Shown here piece after piece: positions 44,260 through 52,166 of a stretch of DNA of 64,000 bases; the stretch's first letter is position 1, and each line of letters opens with the position of its first letter. The stretch covers positions 310,001 to 374,000 of the forward strand of contig CAZNPU010000001.1 in assembly GCA_964575335.1 (NCBI GenBank), written 5' to 3'. Made by a program: the position numbers and the translations under genes. Origin of the DNA: CAZNPU01 sp964575335 (GTDB taxonomy: Bacteria > Planctomycetota > Phycisphaerae > Phycisphaerales > SM1A02). Under the pieces are notes generated by a model. The model ran no database searches. It was not told the DNA's origin and was given only the letters and a program-made list of their open reading frames with translations.

Positions 44260-45759
44260 TCAGCGCTTTTTCTTGCGCTGTTTAAAGCGGCTTTTGATGC
44301 TTTCGGTGCGCGTCGAGCCGCGTCCGCCCAAGCCGGGCAGGCCCTTCATGCCGGGGATCATGTTCGGATCGATCTTCGACATCTCGCGCATCGCTTTGAG
44401 CTTGCCCATCGGGCCAAGGCTCGACATCTGCCGGGTCATTTTCTGAATCATGTCGAACTGCTTGGTGAGTTTGTTCACCTCTGCAGTCGACGTGCCCGAT
44501 CCGGCCGCAATCCGCTTTGTGCGCGATTTGTTTAGAATGGAAATGTCGTCGCGCTCCTGTTTGGTCATCGAATGTACGATGCCTTCCAGCCGGTCCAGTT
44601 GCTTGTCATCGATCTCCACGTTCTTCAGCATCGAACCGACGCCCGGCAGCAAACCAAGCAACTGCTTCATCGGTCCCATCCGCCGAATCGAACGCAACTG
44701 CTTGAGGAAGTCATCCATCGTGAGCTTGCCCGCGGCCATCTTTTCAGCCATCTTCTGGGCTTCTTCTTCGCTCACTTCCTGCTGGGCTTTTTCAACCAGC
44801 GACACCACGTCGCCCATGCCGAGAATGCGGCTGGCCATGCGTTCTGCATGAAACGCTTCCAGCGCATCGAACTTCTCGCCCACGCCGATGAACTTGATCG
44901 GCGCGCCGGTCACCTGCTTGACCGAAAGCGCCGCTCCGCCGCGGGTGTCGGAATCGAACTTCGTGAGAATCACGCCGTCGATCGCCAATCGTTCGTGGAA
45001 CGCCTTGGCTGCGTTCACCGCATCCTGACCAGCCATCGCGTCAACCACGAGATAAATCTGATGCGGGTTGAGCGTGCGGTTGATCGCCTCCAGTTCGCCC
45101 ATCAGTTCATCGTTGATGTGCAAACGTCCAGCGGTGTCGAGGATCAGGACATCCGCCCGCTGCTCGCGTGCTGCGCGCAACGCCCGCTGACATACACCCA
45201 CCGCCACGCCCACCGCTTTGCCGTATTCAGCGCATTTGTCCGGCTCGGCGTAGAACATCACCTTGGCGTGGCCCTTGGCCTGCTGCTGCACGGTGTCCAC
45301 CACCACGCGAAGCTGCTCGACCGCCGCCGGCCGCTGCAGGTCTGCCGCCGCCACCATGACGTTTTTGCCGCGCTGCTTGAGATACGCCGCCAGCTTGCCG
45401 CAGGTGGTGGTTTTGCCCGAGCCTTGCAGGCCGCACATCATGATGATCGTGGGCGGCGGCTCCACCATCATGATCTGCCCGTCGCTGCCATCGCCTGCGC
45501 CCATCAACTCCACCAGGCGATCGTGCACGATGCCGATCATCTCCTGCCCGGGCTTGAGGCTCTTGGTTACCTCCCGGCCGATCGCTTCCTGCAATACCTG
45601 ATCGCAGAACGATTTCACCACGTCCAGGTGAACGTCTGCTTCCAGCAGCGCGGTGCGCACATCGCGCATCGCTTCCTGCACGTTGTCTTCGGTAATGCGT
45701 CCCCGGCCCGACAGCCGACGGAACACATCGTTAAATCGATCTGAAAGATTTTCGAACAT
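44260..45759 (-). CDS. ffh: Signal recognition particle protein Ffh
   Basis: A 499-residue GTPase. N-domain helices, then the G-domain with P-loop GLQGSGKTTTC (about 110-120), DTAGRLHINDEL, and TKFDSDTRGG, then the Met-rich M-domain (MTRQMSSLGPMGKLKAM, MIPGMKGLPG) that binds SRP RNA and signal sequences. It targets membrane and secreted proteins to the translocon. Start ATG 45759 is preferred over TTG 45768, because GAAGGTC lies at a proper distance. The C-terminal Lys/Arg tail (SRFKQRKKKR) is typical. The SRP RNA gene was not found nearby. Confidence 0.95.
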   Translation of the reverse strand: MFENLSDRFNDVFRRLSGRGRITEDNVQEAMRDVRTALLEADVHLDVVKSFCDQVLQEAIGREVTKSLKPGQEMIGIVHDRLVELMGAGDGSDGQIMMVEPPPTIIMMCGLQGSGKTTTCGKLAAYLKQRGKNVMVAAADLQRPAAVEQLRVVVDTVQQQAKGHAKVMFYAEPDKCAEYGKAVGVAVGVCQRALRAAREQRADVLILDTAGRLHINDELMGELEAINRTLNPHQIYLVVDAMAGQDAVNAAKAFHERLAIDGVILTKFDSDTRGGAALSVKQVTGAPIKFIGVGEKFDALEAFHAERMASRILGMGDVVSLVEKAQQEVSEEEAQKMAEKMAAGKLTMDDFLKQLRSIRRMGPMKQLLGLLPGVGSMLKNVEIDDKQLDRLEGIVHSMTKQERDDISILNKSRTKRIAAGSGTSTAEVNKLTKQFDMIQKMTRQMSSLGPMGKLKAMREMSKIDPNMIPGMKGLPGLGGRGSTRTESIKSRFKQRKKKR

Positions 45760-46132
45760 GTCTGTCAATGACCTTCGTTTTCGACGTGCGCAGTGTGTCC
45801 GTTCCAGTTCATCAATACTGAAACTGACTGATTGAACCGGAACGCCAGGATTCAGAAGGCCAGCGCTGTGACCGCAGCGAAGCAGTAATCATAGCCCGAA
45901 CACCGCTCCACGTCGCTTGCTGACAAGCCGCAGGTGAGGGCAAAGGCGTCGCGTCTGGCGTCATTGCGCATTTTGCCTCTCAAGAGCCTCGGCATAGACA
46001 GCAGCAACATTCCACCTCTGACCTCTGTCGTCAATGGTGGTGTGCGCTGACCGCATCACATGCGTCTGGCCGCAGCCAGCCGCCGTCAAACAGAATCGAT
46101 GCTGCTGATGCTCTCGAAGCGCCGCGCTGACG
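45760..46132. other. Intergenic region between ffh and sdhB
   Basis: About 370 bases without a gene-like frame. The region should hold the ffh promoter and the end of the sdhB transcript. No T-tract terminator was seen. Confidence 0.4.
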
Positions 46133-47014
46133 TTATGCGCCGTTGGCTTTATTGCCCGGGCGGAAGATGCGGAAAAGCTTCTTCACCGGGTCATAGAACT
46201 CATCCACCACGCGTTCTTTGAGCGGGATGATGCCGTTGTCGGTGATGTGGATGTGCTCCGGGCAGACCTGCGTGCAGCACTTGGTGATGTTGCAGTAGCC
46301 GATGCCGAACTCGTTGCGCAGCTCTTTGATGCGGTCTTGAGTATCGAGCGGGTGCATCTCCAGCGCTGCGCTATAGATCAGGAAACGCGGCCCGATGAAC
46401 TCGCTGTGCTTGTGGTGATCGCGCAGGACGTGGCAGACGTCCTGGCACAGGAAGCACTCGATGCACTTGCGGAACTCCTGCACGCGGTCGATGTCCGCCT
46501 GCTGCATCTTCCAGCCGCCGGCCTTTTCCTCATCCGCAGTCTTTTTCCGCGGCGTGAACTTCTTGATGCGTTTCTTCACCTCGAAGTTCCACGACACATC
46601 GGTCACCAGGTCTTTGATGGAAGGGAACGTCTGCAGCGGTTCGACGATGACGGGCATGCTGGTATCGATCTGATCCAGCCGCGTCATGCACATCAGACAT
46701 GGTTTGCCATTGACTTCCGCCGAGCACGAGCCGCATTTGCCGGCCTTGCAGTTCCAGCGCACCGCCAGATCGTTGGCCTGGGTGGCCTGAATCTGGTGCA
46801 CCGCGTCGAGCACGACCATGCCGGGGGTGACCTCGGTGTTGTAGTCAACGAATTTCCCGCCGTTCTTGTCGCCTCGCCAGATACGGAACAGAACGTTGCG
46901 GCTGTTTCCGTTGGCAACGTGGCTGGGGCTGGGATGCACAGTCGGCTTCTGATCCTTGCCTTCGATCAGATCATCCGGCTGGGGTTTCAGACGTTCAATT
47001 TTCGGAGACACCAT
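46133..47014 (-). CDS. sdhB: Succinate dehydrogenase iron-sulfur subunit
   Basis: A 293-residue protein with three cluster motifs: a [2Fe-2S] site in CKAGKCGSCSAEVNGK with CLMC, a [4Fe-4S] site CIECFLCQDVC, and a [3Fe-4S] site CCTQVCPEH. The N-terminal 40 residues are a non-homologous polar tail. The subunit passes electrons from SdhA to the membrane quinone site. The ATG at 47014 (MVSPKIERL) is chosen; the longer frame to 47122 has no domain content. It is on the same strand as sdhA and sdhC but separated from them by a PEP-CTERM gene on the other strand. Confidence 0.93.
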   Translation of the reverse strand: MVSPKIERLKPQPDDLIEGKDQKPTVHPSPSHVANGNSRNVLFRIWRGDKNGGKFVDYNTEVTPGMVVLDAVHQIQATQANDLAVRWNCKAGKCGSCSAEVNGKPCLMCMTRLDQIDTSMPVIVEPLQTFPSIKDLVTDVSWNFEVKKRIKKFTPRKKTADEEKAGGWKMQQADIDRVQEFRKCIECFLCQDVCHVLRDHHKHSEFIGPRFLIYSAALEMHPLDTQDRIKELRNEFGIGYCNITKCCTQVCPEHIHITDNGIIPLKERVVDEFYDPVKKLFRIFRPGNKANGA

Positions 47015-47932
47015 GGGAGGCAGATTATACGCGCAAATGCAGATTGCAACAGAATCGGCCGAACTGAGCTTCAAGGCAAGACCCCCGGAAATTACCCCGG
47101 AAATCGCCCCGAAATCGCACATTATGGGGCTATGGATTCGGTGTGTGCTTGTGCGGCGTGCTCTGTATGCTCGCTGGAAGTGGGGGCGCGTTGGTCGCAG
47201 CGTGCGCAGGGGACACCGGTCATGAACGCGCTTGGCGCCAATGCACGTTCCAGTTCATCTTCTCCTTCAAGCGTGATGCGAACGCGTGTGCGGATAGTGG
47301 CGGTAATCGGAACAGATGCCATGACGCTGGCTTGGGGTGAGCATGCAGCGATACGAGCGGCGGCATGCTAGCCCCGGTGAGGACAAGACGGCGTTGACGG
47401 GTTTGGCGACTGGGCCATGGATGTGGCGCGATCATCTTGCCGAGTTCTTTGCCGATTGTGCAGCAGCCGACGACGCAACAGTGATCATCGAGCAATGACG
47501 AGCAATGAAATGAAGTGAACCACGGCTCGAATTGATGCGCTGCGGTGTGATGTTCAAAGCGGTCCCGGAAGACTTTCTTATCGCTCGTGAACATATGTGA
47601 TAGGCAAGGTCGGCAGGGCGTGATTCTCCTGAACACCCTGTTATCTCAATACACAAAGCTTCCCGTCTGGCTTCATTCCTCGGACGGTTCGGTAAAGCAG
47701 ATACGATCACTGACCGTATCTGGGTGGTCATTCGCCTATCCTTACGACATGTAAATTTGGGCTAAATCTGGGAAGTCTTGTTATCTATGGTCCCAGTAGC
47801 AAAATGATGAAGCAGGCGGTTGAATTCTCTTGCGTGGCGGCGCAGCGTTGAAATAAAATGGCCGCCAGCACGCGGCCGCAGCCCCTTGCGGACGCGAGAC
47901 CTTTGTTTTCAATCGATCAGGAGAAAAGAAAC
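47015..47932. other. Long divergent intergenic region
   Basis: About 918 bases separate sdhB (minus) and the PEP-CTERM gene (plus), the longest non-coding stretch in the window apart from a possible 66-residue frame at 47122-47322. Several overlapping antisense frames are present without gene features. It should carry promoters of both flanking genes. Confidence 0.4.
47122..47322 (-). CDS. Possible 66-residue protein upstream of sdhB
   Basis: An open frame with codon usage like its neighbours, ending 107 bases before the sdhB start. It has RVRITLEGEDELERALAPSA, then CARC, and a Ser/His/Glu-rich tail, with no ribosome site before the ATG. It could be a real small protein with a single CxxC or a chance frame. 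The wider region 47015-47932 has no other gene-like frame. Confidence 0.25.
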   Translation of the reverse strand: MASVPITATIRTRVRITLEGEDELERALAPSAFMTGVPCARCDQRAPTSSEHTEHAAQAHTESIAP

Positions 47933-48505
47933 ATGCGCGTTCGTTCGTTTGTACGGACCAGCGTCCTGGCGGTGGTTGTGTCAACAGCCGCGAGCCAGAC
48001 CGCTTCGGCGGGTGCCAATCTTGTGACCAACGGCAGCTTTGAGACCGGCGATTTCACAGGCTGGTCCACGGTAGCCGCGGGTGTGGGTTCGAACTTTACA
48101 GTGCAGAGTGGCAGCGGTTGGGACGGCACTCACGCAGCGCTGTTCAGCGCCACCGGCGGCCAGTACGATCAGATCTTTCAGGATCTGAACACTGAGGTTG
48201 GCCAGACGTATCTGCTGGAGTTCTGGATCATGAACCTCGGCCTCGAGAATGACGGCCTGCTGGTGAAGTGGGGCAACCAGACGCTGCTCGACGGTCCCGT
48301 GCAGTCGGAACTGGAAACGTATGTGTACTTCTCGTTTGAAGTCACGGCACTCAGCTCGCTGACGGAACTGCGCTTCGGCGGCTTCGACGGCAGCGCGGGT
48401 TTCTACCTCGACAACATCAGCGTCACACTCATCCCCGCGCCGGCGGGACTGGCAATGCTGGGCATCGCGGGCCTCAGCGCAGGCCGGCGACGGCGGCGCG
48501 CGTAA
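47933..48505 (+). CDS. Secreted carbohydrate-binding-type protein with PEP-CTERM-like anchor
   Basis: A 190-residue protein from ATG 47933, with an AGGAGAAAAG site (47919-47928). Signal peptide (VRTSVLAVVVSTAASQTASA), then a jelly-roll type domain with NLVTNGSFETGDFTGW, QIFQDLNTEVGQTYLLEFW and FYLDNISVTLIPAP, resembling DUF642/CBM-type lectin folds. The C-terminus PAPAGLAMLGIAGLSAG with five Arg is the planctomycete PEP-CTERM form. It is encoded opposite to and inside the sdh locus, between sdhB and sdhA. A perfect terminator follows at 48540. Confidence 0.87.
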   Translation: MRVRSFVRTSVLAVVVSTAASQTASAGANLVTNGSFETGDFTGWSTVAAGVGSNFTVQSGSGWDGTHAALFSATGGQYDQIFQDLNTEVGQTYLLEFWIMNLGLENDGLLVKWGNQTLLDGPVQSELETYVYFSFEVTALSSLTELRFGGFDGSAGFYLDNISVTLIPAPAGLAMLGIAGLSAGRRRRRA

Positions 48506-48539
48506 GGCGCAATTTACGATGAGCTCCAAAAACGAACTT

Positions 48540-48574
48540 CGCCGGCGTATTCACGCAACGTGAGTACGCCGGCG
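48540..48574 (+). terminator. Strong intrinsic terminator of the PEP-CTERM gene
   Basis: Stem CGCCGGCGTATTCACG with CGTGAGTACGCCGGCG (one G-T pair) and CAA loop, 16 pairs, then TTTGT. Its 3' flank lies 34 bases before the sdhA stop, so it can serve the plus-strand gene and separates the two convergent transcripts. Confidence 0.85.
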
Positions 48575-48607
48575 TTTGTCGTAGCACGAACAGTGTTGCT
48601 CTACTAA

Positions 48608-50473
48608 TTACTTGTTCTCTTCGATGATCTGCTGCAATTCCGCGGGCATGGGCGGACGAGGCTGACGATGCAGTTCCATTTCACCGGTCTGCGGATTGCG
48701 GCGGATGACCGTGTTGTGATTGCCGAAGTTGGCTTCGTCCTTGGACGGGTAATCCTCGCGGAAGTGCCCGCCGCGCGACTCCCTACGGTCCAGGCCGGAA
48801 AGGATCAGCGCTTCGGAAACCGTCAGCAGGTTCTGCAGGTCAAGTGCAGTATGCCAGCCGGGGTTGTACTCACGGTTGCCCGGCACGACGACATTGGCAG
48901 CCCGCTTCTTGAGTGCGCGGACGCCCTCGAGCGCTTCGGTGAGATCCTGTTCGTTGCGCACGATGCCGGCCTTGGCCTGCATCAATTCCTGAAGGTCGTA
49001 CTGCACCTGGTAGGCGTTCTCGCCGCCGCCTGAAACCTGCCGCTCAAGCGGCGCAAGGGCTTTGCGCGCGGCTTCCTGAATCTGCTCTTCATCCAGGCGC
49101 GGTGCGGGATTTTCCTTTGCGAACTTCGCTGCGAACTCACCGGCCCGCTTGCCGAAGACGATCAGATCGCTCAGTGAGTTTCCGCCAAGACGGTTCGCGC
49201 CGTGCAGACCCGCAGCGACTTCGCCTGCGGCGAACAAGCCCGGCACGGTGGACATCTGCGTGTCGCCGTCTACACGCACGCCGCCCATGACGTAGTGCGT
49301 GGTCGGGCCGACTTCCATCGGTTCTTTCGTGATATCGACGCCGGCCAGGGTAATGAACTGGTGATACATCGAAGGCAGCTTGCGCTTGATGTAATCAGCG
49401 TCGATGGTCTTGCCATCAGCGTCCTTCTGGCCCTGTATCCATGCAATGTCAAGGAACACGCCGCCGTGGGGCGAGCCGCGGCCGGCTTTGACTTCTCGCA
49501 TGATGCAGCGCGCGACGTGATCGCGGGTGAGCAGTTCCGGCGGACGCCGCGCGGATTTGTCGCCAATGACGTAGCGCCAGCCTTCTTCCTCGTTGTCAGC
49601 CGTGGAGGAGCGGTAGTTCTCGGGGATGTCATCGAACATGAAGCGGCGGCCTTCGGAGTTGCGCAGCACGCCGCCCTCGCCGCGCACGCCTTCGGTGACG
49701 AGGATGCCGCGCACGGAGGGGGGCCAGACCATGCCGGTGGGATGGAACTGGACGAACTCCATGTCCATGAGATCGGCGCCAGCGTTGTACGCCAGCGCGT
49801 GGCCATCGCCGGTGTATTCCCAGCTGTTGGAGGTGATCTTGTAGGCTTTGCCGATGCCGCCGGTGGCGAGAACGACAGCCTTGGCGTGGAAGACGCGGAA
49901 GCGGCCAAGCTCGCGGTCGTAGCCGAAGCAGCCGACAACGCGTGCGTTGGGATCGCCGGGCGTGCCGTCCTGCAGCAGCGTGATGGCGGTGTGCTCCATG
50001 TACACGCTGATGCCCTGATGGATGCCGTGATCCTGCAGCGTACGGATCATCTCCAGGCCGGTGCGGTCGCCGACGTGCGCGAGGCGCGGGTAGCGGTGGC
50101 CGCCGAAGTTGCGCTGAAGAATGAGGCCGTCTCTGGTGCGATCGAACACTGCGCCCCAGGCTTCCAGTTCGCGCACGCGTTCGGGGGCTTCTTTGGCGTG
50201 AAGCTCAGCCATGCGCCAGTTGTTGAGATACTGTCCGCCGCGCATGGTGTCGGCAAAGTGAACGCGCCAGTTGTCGCGATCATCAACGTTGGCCAGCGCA
50301 GCCGCCATGCCGCCTTCGGCCATGACGGTGTGGGCCTTGCCAAGCAGGCTCTTGCAGATCAGGCCAACCGAGCATCCTGCAGCGGAAGCTTCGATTGCGG
50401 CGCGAAGACCTGCGCCGCCGGCCCCGATGACGATGACGTCATGTTCGTGTTTGGTATATCCAAGGTCAGCCAA
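48608..50473 (-). CDS. sdhA: Succinate dehydrogenase flavoprotein subunit
   Basis: A 621-residue FAD protein. IVIGAGGAGLRAAIEA binds FAD, H48 in GKAHTVMAEGG is the covalent FAD His, and HGANRLGGNSLSDLIVFGK holds the catalytic Arg. EFVQFHPTGM, TTHYVMGGVRV and the C-terminal helical domain are typical of SdhA/FrdA. The start is a TTG (50473) with GGAG eleven bases before; no ATG is nearby. It oxidises succinate to fumarate in the TCA cycle. Length and motif set are more like the Sdh1-type of actinobacteria than the E. coli enzyme; direction of catalysis is not told by sequence. Confidence 0.94.
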   Translation of the reverse strand: MADLGYTKHEHDVIVIGAGGAGLRAAIEASAAGCSVGLICKSLLGKAHTVMAEGGMAAALANVDDRDNWRVHFADTMRGGQYLNNWRMAELHAKEAPERVRELEAWGAVFDRTRDGLILQRNFGGHRYPRLAHVGDRTGLEMIRTLQDHGIHQGISVYMEHTAITLLQDGTPGDPNARVVGCFGYDRELGRFRVFHAKAVVLATGGIGKAYKITSNSWEYTGDGHALAYNAGADLMDMEFVQFHPTGMVWPPSVRGILVTEGVRGEGGVLRNSEGRRFMFDDIPENYRSSTADNEEEGWRYVIGDKSARRPPELLTRDHVARCIMREVKAGRGSPHGGVFLDIAWIQGQKDADGKTIDADYIKRKLPSMYHQFITLAGVDITKEPMEVGPTTHYVMGGVRVDGDTQMSTVPGLFAAGEVAAGLHGANRLGGNSLSDLIVFGKRAGEFAAKFAKENPAPRLDEEQIQEAARKALAPLERQVSGGGENAYQVQYDLQELMQAKAGIVRNEQDLTEALEGVRALKKRAANVVVPGNREYNPGWHTALDLQNLLTVSEALILSGLDRRESRGGHFREDYPSKDEANFGNHNTVIRRNPQTGEMELHRQPRPPMPAELQQIIEENK

Positions 50474-50556
50474 CGAAGTCGCACTCCTTGTCGAGAGCAG
50501 GCTGCTTGCGGCCTGGCGCGATCACGCGTGCCTCAGCGCGAAACCGCAAGCGGCAA

Positions 50557-51441
50557 TCAGAACACAATCCTGTAATCCGTCCATATCCCCATTGAGCACA
50601 GCCGCACGTAGACGTCGGCAAAACCAACCCAGAAAAGGCTGATCCACGCCCATTGCATGTGCCAGCGGTTCAGGCAACTCACACACTGGTAAGCCTGATA
50701 TTGGGCCTTGTTGGACGACACGCAATCTTTCTTTCCGCCAATAAGGTGCCGCAGCGAGTGGCAGCCGAAGGTGTAGAACGCCAGCAGCACAGCGTTGAGC
50801 GTGAGTACGATCGAACCGACGCCGATGCCGAAGTGCTTGTTGCCCTCAGCATCGATGAAGATGTAACTGATGATCGCGTCGTAGGAGAGGATGCCGATGA
50901 AGATCAGAGCCAGATACAGGAAGTAGCGGTGCACGTTCATCAGCACCAGCGGCAGCCAGCGTTCGCCCCAGTAGCTCTTGCGCGGTTCGCCCACGGCGCA
51001 GTTGGGCGGGTCGCCCCAGAACGCTTTGTAGTACGCGCCGCGGTAGTAGTAGCAGGTAAAGCGGAAGCCGCCGGGCGCCCAGAGGATGAGCAAGGCGGGT
51101 GTGAGCGGAATGATGCCGAAGATGGATTTGGGCAGCCAGTCCGGCCAGGGACCGAACCATGCGTGTTCGAGCGGCGCAGCGCCTTCACGTTCGATGTCGC
51201 TGTACAGCACGGGCGAATACATCGGCGAAAGATACTGCGACTGATATTCGGTGCCTGCGGGACCAGCGAACCAGTAGTGCTCACCCTGAAGAGCCGCCCA
51301 ACTGGAATAGACGATGAACGACAGGAAGTAGATGAACGTGATGGTGGGGAACAGCCACCAGGTGTCGCGGCGGTTGGTCTGCAGCGCACCGCGTGGAGCT
51401 GGCGGCTTGACCTGTGGCAGGGAAAGATTGGCTCGCGTCAT
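50557..51441 (-). CDS. Succinate dehydrogenase membrane anchor, Sdh1-type
   Basis: A 294-residue polytopic protein with about five membrane helices (TITFIYFLSFIVYSSWAAL, SIFGIIPLTPALLILW, LPLVLMNVHRYFLYLALIFI, IVLTLNAVLLAFYTFGC, and a last AWISLFWVGFADV). The motif CYYYRGAYYKAFWGDPP and the GGFRFT lead-in are what I recall from the anchor of actinobacterial Sdh1, a fusion-like, larger type than SdhC/SdhD. His residues in NVHRYF and CHSLRH can bind haem. It lies upstream of sdhA on the same strand, 83 bases apart. Substrate quinone type is inferred, not seen. Confidence 0.85.
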   Translation of the reverse strand: MTRANLSLPQVKPPAPRGALQTNRRDTWWLFPTITFIYFLSFIVYSSWAALQGEHYWFAGPAGTEYQSQYLSPMYSPVLYSDIEREGAAPLEHAWFGPWPDWLPKSIFGIIPLTPALLILWAPGGFRFTCYYYRGAYYKAFWGDPPNCAVGEPRKSYWGERWLPLVLMNVHRYFLYLALIFIGILSYDAIISYIFIDAEGNKHFGIGVGSIVLTLNAVLLAFYTFGCHSLRHLIGGKKDCVSSNKAQYQAYQCVSCLNRWHMQWAWISLFWVGFADVYVRLCSMGIWTDYRIVF

Positions 51442-51760
51442 GTGATCAAATCCAGATGAAGCGGGGCATCATGGCATGGCAGCCAGTTGGCATCAAGCCC
51501 CACAACACATAGTGCGGTTCGCCACCAGCCCGAGTCGTGGCGATTGACCGTTGGGGCCGCGTTCTGGCAGCCATATTGTGAAACATTGCACGATCTTACC
51601 CGATCTGGCCCGCACGTGCTGGCTCAGCGATCAACCGAGGTGAAAAACATCGCTCTAGCCGCTTGCCGAAAGCGTTGTGCGGTGTATGTCCTGGGGCAGG
51701 GCGAGCCGGACCTAGGCAAAACGGGTTGGTTTGCGGTGGCTGCACAGGCCCAAAAATCAA
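51442..51760. other. Region upstream of sdhC
   Basis: About 320 bases between the sdhC start and the tRNA-Asp terminator. No gene-like frame on either strand. The sdhCA promoter should lie here; no convincing box pair was found. Confidence 0.4.
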
Positions 51761-51784
51761 ACACGCGACTCAAAAGTCGCGTGT
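51761..51784 (-). terminator. Terminator of tRNA-Asp
   Basis: Perfect 10-base stem ACACGCGACT / AGTCGCGTGT with a four-base loop, followed on the minus strand by TTGATTTTT. It is 12 bases past the 3' end of the tRNA. Confidence 0.8.
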
Positions 51785-51796
51785 CGAACAGGCAAG

Positions 51797-51870
51797 CGAG
51801 GCGGACGGGACTCGAACCCGCAACCACTGGCGTGACAAGCCAGTACTCTAACCAATTGAGCTACCGCCCC
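51797..51870 (-). tRNA. tRNA-Asp (anticodon GUC)
   Basis: Minus-strand cloverleaf of 74 bases: acceptor GGGGCGG / CCGCCTC with discriminator G (at 51797), D-loop AGCTCAATTGGTTAGAGT, anticodon arm CTGGC TTGTCAC GCCAG presenting GUC, and T arm with GGTTCGAGTCC. CCA is not encoded. Confidence 0.96.
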
Positions 51871-52166
51871 TAAAGCCCCTGCTGAGGCGTTAATAATGTA
51901 GCACGCTGCGGCGCAGGGTCAAGCCCTCTGGACGCTCCGGCAAAGGGATGGGCACGCGGATCAGTTCAACTCCGATTCGCTGGAAGCTCTATTCTCCGGA
52001 CCAGGCAGATTGCCTTGCTGCTGGCAGGGTTGCCAGAGCCGGATCAGGCAGGTTCGCACCGGCTTACGCACGAACGCCGGTTCATCGAAATCTGCGGTTT
52101 CTGCCGGCTGGAACGAAGCGAAATGGCCCTGAAACGAAAGCGCCATTTGATGGCCTGCCCGCATTT

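Noticed and set aside
44572..45744. 390-residue plus-strand frame opposite ffh
   Set aside because: Shadow of ffh; His/Leu/Arg-rich with no recognisable domain.
49202..50575. 457-residue plus-strand frame opposite sdhA
   Set aside because: It mirrors sdhA exactly and is due to the high-GC antisense frame bias.
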